NCBI GenBank assembly: GCA_018267135.1
Contig: JAFDZA010000025.1
Span: 62,001 to 126,000 of the forward strand
Direction of reading: 5' to 3'
From: Bacteroidota bacterium
GTDB taxonomy: Bacteria > Bacteroidota > Bacteroidia > Cytophagales > Cyclobacteriaceae
DNA: 64,000 nucleotides
A program made the position numbers and the translations under genes. The notes beneath the pieces were generated by a model. That model worked only from the letters and a program-made list of their open reading frames with translations, ran no database searches and was not told the origin of the DNA. Positions 26,669-36,230 of this stretch are shown here, piece by piece; within the stretch, counting starts at the first letter, position 1; the number at the start of each line of letters is the position of its first letter.

Positions 26669-29383
26669 ATGGATAAGTATTCCTACATCTCCAATGCTGA
26701 TGTAAGCTACATTGATCAGCTCTACCAGAATTACAAACAAAATCCGGATGGAGTAGATATCACCTGGCGGAAGTTTTTTGAGGGGTATGATTTCTCCTCT
26801 CAACGTTTTGGTGAAAACGGTCATAGCACAGAAGCCGATGCCCATACCGTAAAAGAAACCAATGTGCGGTCGTTAATTTTTGCTTATCGCACTTTCGGGC
26901 ATCTGAAATCGGACACAAACCCCATTCGCGAACGAAGAAACCATGGTGTGCAATTAGACCATACTAATTTCGGGCTGACCGATGCCGATCTCGATATTGA
27001 ATTTGACGGAGCCGCAGAGATTGGCATGCCCAAATCTTCATTAAGAAAAATAATTGAACGGTTAAAAGCTCTGTATCTCGGTACGATCGGGTTTGAGTAT
27101 AATTCTATACGCAATGATGAAGTGCGTGCCTGGTTTTATCAGAAAGTGGAAAAGGATTTTTTTAACCATACTCCCAGTCTGGAGGAAAAGAAAAAAATCC
27201 TTAACAAATTAAATGAAGCCGTTGTCTTTGAAAACTTCCTTCACACTAAATTTCTTGGGCAAAAACGATTTTCTCTGGAAGGAGGAGAAAATACTATACC
27301 TGCCTTACAAACGATTATTAATAAAGCAGCTGAATTAGGTGTAAAAGAAGCCGTAATCGGCATGGCACACCGTGGTCGGTTAAACGTACTGACCAATATT
27401 TTAGGGAAAGTGTATGAGCAAATCTTTACGGAATTTGAAGGCAATATCAATCCCGATCTTACTATGGGCGATGGCGATGTGAAATACCACTTGGGTTATT
27501 CCAGCCACATCAGCACACCCTCAGGAAATAAAATCTATGTAAAGCTAACGCCTAACCCTTCTCATCTGGAAGCCGTAAACCCGCTGGTAATTGGTTATAC
27601 CCGTGGCCAGATTGATGATGAGTATCAAGGCGATTTAGGCAAAGCCATGCCTATTCTCATCCATGGCGATGCAGCCATAGCCGGGCAGGGTATTGGATAT
27701 GAAGTAATTCAAATGTCGGGGCTTCCCGGTTATACTACCGGGGGTACGATCCATTTTGTAATTAACAATCAAGTAGGCTTTACCACCGATTATGACGATG
27801 CCCGTACCAGTATTTATTGCACCGACATTTCTAAAATAGTAGATGCGCCTATCCTTCATGTGAATGGCGATGATGCTGAGGCCGTTACTTTTTGTGCCGA
27901 CCTGGCAGTGGAGTACCGGCAAAAATTCGGTAAAGATATTTTCATTGATATGTTGTGCTACCGCAGGCACGGCCACAACGAAAGCGATGAACCTAAATTT
28001 ACACAGCCCAAACTCTACAACCTCATTGCCAAGCATCCAAACCCGAGAGAAGTATATGTTAAAAAACTCATCGAGCGAGGCGATGTAGATGCTTCCTTGG
28101 CTGATGAAATGGATAAAAATTTCCGTAACCTCTTGCAAGACAGGCTTAACGAGGTGAAGCAAAAGCCATTGCCGTACGTTCCTCAAAAAATCGAAAATGA
28201 ATGGGAGAAGTTGCGGAAATCCAAACCGGAAGATTTTGATCAATCACCGGAAACCGGCATCAAACAAACCCTGATTGATAACGTAGCAAAAGCTTTGATT
28301 ACAATTCCCGAAGGTTTTAAGCCGTTGAAACAGATTGAAAAATTACTGAAAGACCGAAAGACCGCTTTTTTTGACGATAAAATATTGGGTTGGGCCGAAG
28401 CAGAATTACTCGCATATGGCTCCCTGCTTGCTCAGAAAGTGCCGGTGCGTATGTCGGGGCAAGATGTTAAGCGCGGTACATTCAGCCACCGTCATGCTTA
28501 TTTTTTCGATGCCAACACAAATGAGCCGTATTGCGGTGTAGATCATATTGAAGAAGGGCAGCAAAAATTTAATATCTATAACTCATTACTATCGGAGTTT
28601 GGTGTGTTGGGTTTTGAATATGGATATGCCATGTCATCGCCTCATGCCTTAGTCATTTGGGAAGCTCAGTTTGGTGACTTTGCCAACGGGGCACAAGTAA
28701 TGATAGACCAGTTTATTTCCAGTGCCGAATCGAAATGGCAGCGCATGAACGGCATGGTGTTATTGCTCCCCCACGGGTACGAAGGCCAGGGACCCGAACA
28801 CTCTAATGCACGCCCCGAGCGCTTCCTTCAATTATGTGCCGAGTATAATATGGTGGTTTGCAACCCCACCACACCAGCTAACCTCTTTCACTTAATGCGC
28901 AGGCAAGTAACTTGGGATTTCAGGAAACCTTGCGTTGTCTTTTCGCCCAAATCATTATTGCGCCACCCGCTGGTTGTTTCCCCTTTAAAAGATTTCACCA
29001 AAGGTTCTTTTCAAGAGGTGATTGATGATGCCAACGCAGAGGCAAAAAATGTGAAACGCATTGTCCTTTGCACCGGCAAAGTATATTATGATTTACTCGA
29101 TGGCCAACAGAAAAGAAAAACAAAAGACGTTGCTCTGATACGCTTAGAGCAATTGCATCCTTTTCCCGAAAAGCAATTAAATGCGGTGTTAAAAAAATAC
29201 AAAGGAGCAAAACTAACCTGGGTACAGGAAGAACCCGCCAATATGGGCTACTGGTCTTTTCTCTTACGTAATATGCAAGGGTTAGATTTAATTTCGCGTA
29301 AAGCAAGCGCCTCGCCAGCTACCGGTTTCAAAAAAGTGCATGATGCCGAACAACAAAAAATTGTCAGTCAGGCACTCGATTGA
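26669..29383 (+). CDS. sucA: 2-oxoglutarate dehydrogenase E1
   Basis: SucA (E1o) decarboxylates 2-oxoglutarate with thiamine diphosphate and transfers the succinyl group to lipoylated SucB in the TCA cycle. The 904-residue protein begins DKYSYISNADVSYIDQLYQNYKQNPDGVD, the E1o N-terminal segment that docks on the E2. It carries GMAHRGRLNVLTNI, HGDAAIAGQG, MLCYRRHGHNESDEP and the pyrimidine-side GFEYGYAMSSP and LLPHGYEGQGPEHSNARPERFLQL motifs of this family. Start is ATG 26669, set by the promoter and the family N-terminus. sucB follows after 98 bases. Confidence 0.97.
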   Translation: MDKYSYISNADVSYIDQLYQNYKQNPDGVDITWRKFFEGYDFSSQRFGENGHSTEADAHTVKETNVRSLIFAYRTFGHLKSDTNPIRERRNHGVQLDHTNFGLTDADLDIEFDGAAEIGMPKSSLRKIIERLKALYLGTIGFEYNSIRNDEVRAWFYQKVEKDFFNHTPSLEEKKKILNKLNEAVVFENFLHTKFLGQKRFSLEGGENTIPALQTIINKAAELGVKEAVIGMAHRGRLNVLTNILGKVYEQIFTEFEGNINPDLTMGDGDVKYHLGYSSHISTPSGNKIYVKLTPNPSHLEAVNPLVIGYTRGQIDDEYQGDLGKAMPILIHGDAAIAGQGIGYEVIQMSGLPGYTTGGTIHFVINNQVGFTTDYDDARTSIYCTDISKIVDAPILHVNGDDAEAVTFCADLAVEYRQKFGKDIFIDMLCYRRHGHNESDEPKFTQPKLYNLIAKHPNPREVYVKKLIERGDVDASLADEMDKNFRNLLQDRLNEVKQKPLPYVPQKIENEWEKLRKSKPEDFDQSPETGIKQTLIDNVAKALITIPEGFKPLKQIEKLLKDRKTAFFDDKILGWAEAELLAYGSLLAQKVPVRMSGQDVKRGTFSHRHAYFFDANTNEPYCGVDHIEEGQQKFNIYNSLLSEFGVLGFEYGYAMSSPHALVIWEAQFGDFANGAQVMIDQFISSAESKWQRMNGMVLLLPHGYEGQGPEHSNARPERFLQLCAEYNMVVCNPTTPANLFHLMRRQVTWDFRKPCVVFSPKSLLRHPLVVSPLKDFTKGSFQEVIDDANAEAKNVKRIVLCTGKVYYDLLDGQQKRKTKDVALIRLEQLHPFPEKQLNAVLKKYKGAKLTWVQEEPANMGYWSFLLRNMQGLDLISRKASASPATGFKKVHDAEQQKIVSQALD

Positions 29384-29481
29384 TTTTAAAATAAACCATT
29401 TTTTAATTCCTGCGGCTGGATTTAAAACATCCAATAAAGCAGGGTTAGAAAAAAACCAGATAAACTATTTTTACAAAAACT

Positions 29482-30990
29482 ATGGCACAACAAGTAAAAG
29501 TACCCACTGTAGGCGAGTCTATTGCTGAAGTAAACATTGCCAACTGGCTGAAAAAAGACGGGGAGGTAGTAAAGATGGATGAAGTGATTGCCGAACTCGA
29601 ATCTGAAAAAGCAACCTTCGAGCTTACGGCCCCGCAAGCAGGCACACTAAAAATAGTTAAACAAAAAGGTGAAGTGGTACCGATCGGAACAATCATCTGC
29701 GAGATTGCCGATAGCGGAACCTCTACCCCGCAAACAACAGCCAAGCCATCAACCCCAACTCCTCAACCCCAAGTTTCAAAACCTATGCAAACCGGATCCA
29801 TCAAAGAAATGAAAGTGCCTGCCGTGGGCGAATCCATTACCGAAGTAACCATATCTACCTGGCTGAAAAAAGAAGGCGATTTGGTAAAAATGGATGAGGT
29901 TATTGCTGAAGTGGAGTCAGACAAAGCCACGTTTGAGCTGCCCGCTGAAGCCACGGGCATTTTGCGAATCGTTGCCAAAGAAAAAACAACTTTGCCCATC
30001 GGAGGGCTGATCTGTAAAATTGAGATAACCGAAGTTAACGAAGCAGTGAAAACAACGACCTCACAGCCTACCACTACCACCCCAGCGGCCACCACCTCTT
30101 ATGCTGCCGGAACTCCGTCTCCCGCGGCCTCCAAAATCTTAAACGAAAAAGGAATTCCTTCTGAGCAGGTATCCGGGTCAGGCGTAGGTGGAAGAATTAC
30201 GAAAGAAGATGCCGTAAAAGCACAACCCGCGGCAAAAGAAAACAAACCCGCCACCAGTTCGGCTCCTCCGGTAATTGCCGCAGGTGGCGCGCGCACCGAG
30301 CGCAGAGAAAAAATGACCTCGCTGCGCAAAACCATAGCCCGCAGGCTGGTGTCCGTAAAAAATGAAACCGCCATGCTCACCACATTCAACGAAGTGAACA
30401 TGAAACCGGTAATGGACTTGCGCAGTAAATACAAAGACTCGTTTAAAGAAAAATATGGCGTAGGGCTTGGCTTCATGTCGTTCTTTGCCAAAGCCGTGTG
30501 TGCGGCTCTTCGCGAGTTTCCGGCTGTAAATGCGTCTATTGATAAAGATGAAATCATCTACCACGACTATTGCGATATCTCCATTGCTGTATCCACTCCC
30601 CGCGGGTTGGTGGTGCCGGTTATACGCAATGCCGAATTGTTAACGATGGCTCAAATTGAAAGCGAAGTAGTTCGGTTAGCTACGAAAGGACGCGATGGGA
30701 AACTGTCTATCGAAGAAATGACCGGAGGTACTTTCTCGATTACCAACGGAGGTGTATTTGGCTCCATGCTCTCTACGCCCATCATCAACCCACCCCAGTC
30801 AGCCATTTTGGGTATGCACAACATTGTAGAGCGCCCGGTGGTGCTAAAAGGAGAGGTAGTAATTAGACCTATCATGTACCTGGCTTTATCGTACGATCAC
30901 CGCATTGTTGACGGGCGCGAGTCCGTCAGTTTCCTGGTGCGGGTAAAAGAAATGTTGGAAGATCCGGGAAGGTTAATTTTAGGGGTTTAG
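29482..30990 (+). CDS. sucB: 2-oxoglutarate dehydrogenase E2, two lipoyl domains
   Basis: SucB forms the core of the 2-oxoglutarate dehydrogenase complex and transfers succinyl groups to CoA. This 502-residue protein carries two lipoyl domains: residues about 3-75 (lipoyl Lys in [10 protein letters not shown]) and about 108-180 ([10 protein letters not shown]). They are joined by Pro/Thr/Gln-rich linkers. An E3-binding domain follows (about 210-250, [13 protein letters not shown] with [13 protein letters not shown]). The catalytic domain has the His-x3-Asp-Gly motif in [12 protein letters not shown]. Most bacterial E2o have one lipoyl domain, so the duplication is a variation. Immediately downstream of sucA. 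Confidence 0.95.
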   Translation: MAQQVKVPTVGESIAEVNIANWLKKDGEVVKMDEVIAELESEKATFELTAPQAGTLKIVKQKGEVVPIGTIICEIADSGTSTPQTTAKPSTPTPQPQVSKPMQTGSIKEMKVPAVGESITEVTISTWLKKEGDLVKMDEVIAEVESDKATFELPAEATGILRIVAKEKTTLPIGGLICKIEITEVNEAVKTTTSQPTTTTPAATTSYAAGTPSPAASKILNEKGIPSEQVSGSGVGGRITKEDAVKAQPAAKENKPATSSAPPVIAAGGARTERREKMTSLRKTIARRLVSVKNETAMLTTFNEVNMKPVMDLRSKYKDSFKEKYGVGLGFMSFFAKAVCAALREFPAVNASIDKDEIIYHDYCDISIAVSTPRGLVVPVIRNAELLTMAQIESEVVRLATKGRDGKLSIEEMTGGTFSITNGGVFGSMLSTPIINPPQSAILGMHNIVERPVVLKGEVVIRPIMYLALSYDHRIVDGRESVSFLVRVKEMLEDPGRLILGV

Positions 30991-31008
30991 TTAATAAAAT
31001 CCGGAAGC

Positions 31009-31719
31009 ATGAAAGTGATTTATTCGTTATTGCTTCTGGTTTTTTCTTCCCTTCAAGATACGGTTGATAAAAATTATTTATTAGGCAAGTTCAATCCTTC
31101 GGCCGATTCGCATTTTGTAAAAATTCCTTCGGCTTACGCCAAAGGGAGTGCCGTAAATGCTTTTCTCCGGAAAGAAACTTTGGATGCTTTTATCCAAATG
31201 AGTGAGGCCGCCAGGAAAGAAGGTTTTTCACTCTTCATTATTTCGGCAACCCGCAATTTTGAGGCTCAGAAAAAAATCTGGGAAAACAAGTGGGGCGGAA
31301 AAATCCTTGTGGAAGGGAAAGATCTCACCACGGTTTCTGATTTAAAAGAACGAACCCGGCTCATCATGCTCTATAGCAGTATGCCGGGGACCTCGCGCCA
31401 TCATTGGGGCACCGACATAGATTTAAATTCGCTCGACAATCATTATTTTGAACAAGGTGAAGGATTAAAAATATACCAGTGGCTTACTACGCACGCAGTT
31501 CAGTATGGGTTTTGTCAACCTTACACCCACAAAGCGGGAGGACGCACCGGGTATGAAGAAGAAAAATGGCACTGGTCCTATTCGCCCTTATCAAAATATT
31601 TTTTGCAAGAATATCAAAGGCAAGTTTCATATAGCGACCTCAGCGGGTTTACAGGAAGCGAACAAGCTCAACCCATAGGCTCTATTGAAAACTATGTGAT
31701 GGGCGTGGCCTGTCCCTGA
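31009..31719 (+). CDS. VanY-family (M15B) D-alanyl-D-alanine carboxypeptidase
   Basis: A 236-residue exported zinc peptidase acting on peptidoglycan stems. It starts with a short hydrophobic leader (VIYSLLLLVFSSLQ) and contains the M15B zinc-site motifs SRHHWGTDIDLN (His and Asp ligands, about 127-136) and EEEKWHWSY (catalytic Glu and His ligand, about 182-190). It begins 18 bases after sucB, so some co-transcription is possible, but functionally it goes with the deacylase that follows 19 bases later. I cannot tell whether it cleaves D-Ala-D-Ala or another stem bond. Confidence 0.88.
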   Translation: MKVIYSLLLLVFSSLQDTVDKNYLLGKFNPSADSHFVKIPSAYAKGSAVNAFLRKETLDAFIQMSEAARKEGFSLFIISATRNFEAQKKIWENKWGGKILVEGKDLTTVSDLKERTRLIMLYSSMPGTSRHHWGTDIDLNSLDNHYFEQGEGLKIYQWLTTHAVQYGFCQPYTHKAGGRTGYEEEKWHWSYSPLSKYFLQEYQRQVSYSDLSGFTGSEQAQPIGSIENYVMGVACP

Positions 31720-31738
31720 TTTTTCTTAGCTTAGTCAG

Positions 31739-33358
31739 ATGAAACTGCTCCTGACTGCCTTTTTGTTGTGTCTTCCGTTTATTCATTCAGAGAAAAAAAG
31801 ATTTGACGTTATCCTGCGCCATGGGTTGATCTACGATGGGCAGGGCGGAAAGCCTTATCGGGCTGATGTGGGCATCAATGCCGATACCATTGCCTACCTG
31901 GGCGATTTAAAAAATGCATCAGCAAAAAATGATATTGACGTGGTGGGGCTTGCCGTGGCGCCCGGGTTTATCAATATGCTGAGTTGGGCAGATGGTTCTT
32001 TACTTCAAGATGGTCGTTCGATGAGCGATCTGAAACAAGGCGTAACTCTCGAGGTATTTGGCGAAGGGTGGAGCCCCGGCCCGCGTAAGAAAAAAAATAA
32101 AGACGATACCTGGGAAACACTGGGCGAGTATTTCAAGTATCTGGAAAAGAAAAAAACAAGTACCAACTTTGCTTCGTTTGTGGGTGCCACTTCTGTACGC
32201 GCCTATGTTATGGGCTATGAAAACCGGAAGCCTTCACCTTCTGAAATAGACGACATGAAAAATTTGGTAAAAACAGCTATGATCGAGGGAGCTATGGGAG
32301 TGGGATCTTCGTTGATATACGCTCCGGCTGATTATGCTTCTACGGATGAATTGATTGAACTGTGTAAAACTGCGGCCAGCTTTGGCGGTATGTACATTAC
32401 CCACATGCGCAACGAAAGCGATCATATTTTTGCTGCCTTAAACGAAACTTTCCAAATCGCACAAGAAGCTAACATCCGCACCGAGATTTATCACTTAAAG
32501 GTTAACAACCAGTGGAACTGGAATAAGGTTGACCGGATTATCTATAAAATAGACAGTGCACAAAAAGCGGGCTTGAAAATAACAGCCAATATGTACACCT
32601 ACCATGCCAGCGGCACCGGGCTTACCGCCCGCTTGCCCACATGGGTGCAGGAAGGTGGCATTCTTGAAATGTGCAAACGATTAACCTCTCCTTCTGTTCG
32701 AAAAAAAGTATTAACCGATTTGGAGCAGGGAATCCCTTCGCGCAATTCCGACCCGAAAGACGTTATGGTATTAGGGTTTAGAAAAGATTCGCTCAACAAA
32801 CTGTACCAGTCAAAACGGCTAAGTGAAATAGCCAGCCTACATGGAAAAAATGCTAACGAAACCATGCTTGATTTGATCGTAGCCGACCGCTCGTCTATCC
32901 CTTGTATTTTCTTTTTAATGTCTGAATTGAATGTGAAGCGAATGTTGCAATTACCGTATGTCAGTATCGGTTCGGATGCCGCTTCCATCGCAGTGGCAAA
33001 TCCTTCTGTCAACGGAGGCACACACCCGCGCACCTATGGCAGTTTTGCCCGGTTGTTAGGAAAATATGTACGCGATGAAAAAATTATGTCGTTAGAAGAA
33101 GCCATCAGGCGGCTCACTTCCTTGCCGGCTTCCAATTTAAAAATCAGCAGACGAGGATTGCTGCGCCCCGGCTACTATGCCGATGTGGTGGCTTTCGATC
33201 CCACAAAAATTAACGATCTGGCTACCTTTGAGCGCCCTCATCAATATGCAGTAGGCGTAGCGCATGTGTTTGTCAATGGAATGCCGGTATTAAAAAACGG
33301 AATGCACACCGGAGCTATGCCGGGAAGATGTGTGCGCGGACCGGGGTATAAAAAATAG
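31739..33358 (+). CDS. D-aminoacylase-like amidohydrolase (variant metal site)
   Basis: A 539-residue amidohydrolase of the N-acyl-D-amino-acid deacylase group, preceded by a signal peptide (LLLTAFLLCLPFIHS). The fold signature is present (DVILRHGLIYDGQG, VAPGFIN, ITHMRNES with His about 221, EIYHLKV with His about 250, SIGSDAAS with Asp about 412). However the N-terminal HxH motif that normally follows APGFID is replaced by INMLSWADGSLL, and the usual bridging Cys is Glu in QGVTLEVFGEG (about residue 105). This defines a divergent subgroup, so the annotation is by family only. It overlaps functionally with the VanY-like gene upstream; the TPR kinase ATG comes two bases after its stop. Confidence 0.85.
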   Translation: MKLLLTAFLLCLPFIHSEKKRFDVILRHGLIYDGQGGKPYRADVGINADTIAYLGDLKNASAKNDIDVVGLAVAPGFINMLSWADGSLLQDGRSMSDLKQGVTLEVFGEGWSPGPRKKKNKDDTWETLGEYFKYLEKKKTSTNFASFVGATSVRAYVMGYENRKPSPSEIDDMKNLVKTAMIEGAMGVGSSLIYAPADYASTDELIELCKTAASFGGMYITHMRNESDHIFAALNETFQIAQEANIRTEIYHLKVNNQWNWNKVDRIIYKIDSAQKAGLKITANMYTYHASGTGLTARLPTWVQEGGILEMCKRLTSPSVRKKVLTDLEQGIPSRNSDPKDVMVLGFRKDSLNKLYQSKRLSEIASLHGKNANETMLDLIVADRSSIPCIFFLMSELNVKRMLQLPYVSIGSDAASIAVANPSVNGGTHPRTYGSFARLLGKYVRDEKIMSLEEAIRRLTSLPASNLKISRRGLLRPGYYADVVAFDPTKINDLATFERPHQYAVGVAHVFVNGMPVLKNGMHTGAMPGRCVRGPGYKK

Positions 33359-33360
33359 CG

Positions 33361-35385
33361 ATGGACTTACGAAAATTACAACTCCTGTTTTTGTTTGTAG
33401 GGTGCGCTACTGTCCGTTTGGCCTGCGCGCAAACTACGCAAGACAGTTTGTTGTCTGTTTTAAAAACCAATCCGAACGAAACCATTACTTTCCAAATATA
33501 TCAGCGTTTAGGCGAAGAGAATCTAAAAATCAATTCGGAAGTAGCCAAGCGCTATTTCCTCCGGGCGCTTTCTCTGCCTTTTCATTCACAATATGCCGAA
33601 GCATTTGTGCTTTGTTATCAGTCGTTGGGCAGCCTTTACGAAACCTCCGGGGTTTACGATTCTTCTTTTCTTATGTATCGCCAGTCGTTATTGTTAAGCC
33701 TGAAATTTAATCTCAAAAAAGAAACAGGGTTGGCTTATCAGGGAATGGGAATTGTATTTTTAAGAAAATCCATGCTCGATTCTTCTTACTATTATCTAAA
33801 CAAAATGCTTTCGGAAGCTATTGAGCGGAAAGATGAAGATCAACAAAGCAGCGCCTATAATAATTTGGGGAATGTTTACTCCGAAGAAGGCAAATATCCT
33901 GACGCGCTGGAGAAATACCTGAAGGCCATCCCTTTTTATGAAAAGCGAAAAGATGAAGTAAACCTGAGCAAAGTATTAGCTAACGTGGGCAACATTGAAA
34001 ATATAATTGGGCAGTATGATAAAGCAATTGAGTACACCCGGCAAGCTATTGTCATTTCTGAAAAAATTGGGAATATGGCCAATAGTGCTTATTGCCACCA
34101 ATTGCTGGGGCGAATCTACCGCAAGCAACATCAGTTTCCCCAAGCACTGGCCGAGTACCGATCGGCACTGGCCTTGCATACTTCGCTTAATAACCGGGCT
34201 TTTATGTCGGCCACACATAATAGCATGGGCAACATTTATTATGAGCAAAATAAATTTACCGATGCCTTGCGCGAGTATGCCCAATCTAACCAAATAGCCC
34301 GGCAGATCAGGCATCTTTCGTACCTCGCTTATTCGTATTCCAGTTTGGGAAATGTTTGGTATCAACTAAAAAATTCAAACAAAGCCACTCGCTATCTTGA
34401 TTCTTCCATCACGGCCGGAAGGCAATCTAAGAACAGATACCTGGTAATGGATGCCTACGAACTTAAAAGTCAAATTTATTCAGATCAGCATAAATTTGAA
34501 GATGCCCTCCAATTCCACAAACAATTTTCGTTACTGAAAGACAGCCTTACCACCGAAGAAAATCACCGACTGACACAGGAAATTGAAGCCAAGTATCAGA
34601 ATGAAAAAAAACAAGATGAAATTTTATTGCTTCAAAAAAACAAATTGCTGCAAGATATTTCACTCCGGCAAAGCCGCACTTCCGAATTGACTTTAGTGCT
34701 TTTGTTCGTGGCTATTATCATCATCGGCTTGCTGGTATTTAACCGTCAAAAGATGATTAACCGGGCCAACCGCCAGATGGAAATAGAAAAAATACGAAAC
34801 CAGATTGCCCGCGATTTACATGACGACATGGGCTCTACCCTTTCGAGCATAAATATTTTCAGCCAGTTGGGTGCACAAAAAGAATCGGATCCGGCTTTGG
34901 GCAACTACTTTCTGCGGATAGGCGAGCATGCCTCGAAGATGATGGAAAATATGGCCGACATGGTGTGGTCGGTTAACCCCGACAACGATTCCTTTCAAAA
35001 GACTGTAGCCAAAATGAAAGAATTTTGTTCTGAAATTTTAGAACCTAAAAATATTACTTACCGATTTGAAATCGAGGAGTCGCTGTACGCCCTTTCGCTT
35101 CCATCTGATAAACGAAAAAATCTTTTTCTGATTTTTAAAGAAGCGATTAACAATGCGGCCAAATATAGCCAGTGCCATTTTATTCTGATCGTGCTTCAGC
35201 AAAATGAAAATAGACTGATTCTGTCGGTACACGATGATGGAAAAGGGGTTGATTTAACTCAGCCCACATCGGGCAATGGTCTGCGCAATATGAAAGAAAG
35301 AACGGTTGCTATGAATGGGCATATTGATATTTCCTCTTTGGTAAACAAAGGCGTAACCATTCAGGTAATGATTAATATCGCATGA
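33361..35385 (+). CDS. TPR-containing sensor histidine kinase
   Basis: A 674-residue kinase. An N-terminal signal or anchor (LLFLFVGCATVRLACAQ) precedes roughly seven TPR repeats (about 50-390) such as SSAYNNLGNVYSEEGKYPDALEKYLKAI, a coiled coil, one membrane helix (LTLVLLFVAIIIIGLLVF, about 441-458), a HisKA_3-type dimerisation region with phospho-His in IARDLHDDMGSTLSS, and an ATPase domain ending GNGLRNMKERTVAMNGHI. The TPR region is thus periplasmic, probably sensing a protein or peptide. It starts two bases after the deacylase stop and is followed by a matching LuxR-type regulator. Confidence 0.93.
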   Translation: MDLRKLQLLFLFVGCATVRLACAQTTQDSLLSVLKTNPNETITFQIYQRLGEENLKINSEVAKRYFLRALSLPFHSQYAEAFVLCYQSLGSLYETSGVYDSSFLMYRQSLLLSLKFNLKKETGLAYQGMGIVFLRKSMLDSSYYYLNKMLSEAIERKDEDQQSSAYNNLGNVYSEEGKYPDALEKYLKAIPFYEKRKDEVNLSKVLANVGNIENIIGQYDKAIEYTRQAIVISEKIGNMANSAYCHQLLGRIYRKQHQFPQALAEYRSALALHTSLNNRAFMSATHNSMGNIYYEQNKFTDALREYAQSNQIARQIRHLSYLAYSYSSLGNVWYQLKNSNKATRYLDSSITAGRQSKNRYLVMDAYELKSQIYSDQHKFEDALQFHKQFSLLKDSLTTEENHRLTQEIEAKYQNEKKQDEILLLQKNKLLQDISLRQSRTSELTLVLLFVAIIIIGLLVFNRQKMINRANRQMEIEKIRNQIARDLHDDMGSTLSSINIFSQLGAQKESDPALGNYFLRIGEHASKMMENMADMVWSVNPDNDSFQKTVAKMKEFCSEILEPKNITYRFEIEESLYALSLPSDKRKNLFLIFKEAINNAAKYSQCHFILIVLQQNENRLILSVHDDGKGVDLTQPTSGNGLRNMKERTVAMNGHIDISSLVNKGVTIQVMINIA

Positions 35386-35438
35386 ATGTGGTATTTCATA
35401 GGCAATCGTATTTGTTTTCTTTTGATTGACTAAAAGGA

Positions 35439-36071
35439 ATGACAACCTCTGTATTGTTTTTTGAAGACAACAACCTGCTACGCGAGAGCCTCTGCAGCAT
35501 GTTTTCAATAAACTCCCAATATATTGTAGCCGGTGCATTTGGCCACGTGCTCAATATAGTAGACCACATGAAAAAATTAAAACCCGACATCGTGCTGATG
35601 GATATTGATATGCCGGGCATGAATGGAATTGAAGCCGTGCGAAAAATACGACAGGCAGGTTATACCACCCCCATTCTGATGCTTACTGTTTTTGACGACA
35701 ACCGCCATGTATTTGATGCCATCTGTGCAGGAGCTTCGGGGTATTTGTTGAAAAAGCATTTACCCACAAAACTTTTCATCGCAATGGAAGAACTGCAAAG
35801 CGGGGGGGCACCCATGTCGCCCAGTATTGCCAGCATGGTTATTCAGTCTATGTACAAAAAACCAAACCTGCCCAATCCCTATAAATTAACTCCGCGCGAA
35901 ACAGACATACTCACCTCGCTTTCTAAAGGCAATAGTTATAAACTGGTGGCCACCGAGCTGGCTATTAGTATTGACACCGTACGTACCCATATCAAAAGCG
36001 TGTACGAAAAGTTGCAGGTACACTCGCAGGCCGAAGCAGTAGCTAAGGCCATTCATGAAAAATTGATTTAA
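35439..36071 (+). CDS. NarL/LuxR-family response regulator
   Basis: A 210-residue regulator. The receiver domain (1-120) has acidic residues in VLFFEDNNLLR, phospho-Asp in IVLMDIDMPGMNGIEA and Lys in GYLLKKH. The C-terminal LuxR helix-turn-helix (about 148-208) is LTPRETDILTSLSKGNSYKLVATELAISIDTVRTHIKSVYEKL. It lies 53 bases after the TPR kinase gene and is its likely partner, since HisKA_3 kinases pair with NarL-type regulators. The giant secreted-protein gene downstream, with a palindrome before it, is a plausible target but that is inference. Confidence 0.92.
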   Translation: MTTSVLFFEDNNLLRESLCSMFSINSQYIVAGAFGHVLNIVDHMKKLKPDIVLMDIDMPGMNGIEAVRKIRQAGYTTPILMLTVFDDNRHVFDAICAGASGYLLKKHLPTKLFIAMEELQSGGAPMSPSIASMVIQSMYKKPNLPNPYKLTPRETDILTSLSKGNSYKLVATELAISIDTVRTHIKSVYEKLQVHSQAEAVAKAIHEKLI

Positions 36072-36075
36072 CCCC

Positions 36076-36108
36076 CATAATACAATAGAAAATCTATTGT
36101 ATTATGGA
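36076..36108. repeat. 14-bp inverted repeat after the response regulator gene
   Basis: CCATAATACAATAG (36076-36089), a five-base AAAAT loop and CTATTGTATTATGG (36095-36108): a perfect 14-bp stem. It begins four bases after the regulator's stop codon. There is no T-run after it, so it is either an atypical terminator, an mRNA-stabilising hairpin or a binding site. Confidence 0.75.
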
Positions 36109-36178
36109 TGAATGGAAATCTACACCAGACAGATGGCATTGGTGATTTTCATTATTAGAATTAAATAATAGAGTCGTT

Positions 36179-36200
36179 GCCTCACATGATCATGTGAGGC
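36179..36200. promoter_or_regulatory. 22-bp perfect palindrome, likely operator
   Basis: Each half reads GCCTCACATGA outwards from the centre, with no spacer, so all 22 bases are dyad-symmetric. It lies about 30 bases upstream of a perfect -7 box (36231..36238), centred roughly 50 bases before the predicted transcription start of the giant secreted-protein gene, a normal place for an activator site. It is not followed by T residues. No family of regulator is identified. Confidence 0.55.
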
Positions 36201-36230
36201 TGGTACAAAAAAGATTAACCTTTCACATGG

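Noticed and set aside
26639..26845. Minus-strand frame overlapping the sucA start
   Set aside because: Antisense to the conserved SucA N-terminus with no family features.
36179..36200. CRP/FNR site at the palindrome
   Set aside because: The half-sites are in the reverse order (TCACA then TGTGA) compared with the CRP consensus TGTGA-N6-TCACA, so it is not a standard Crp site.
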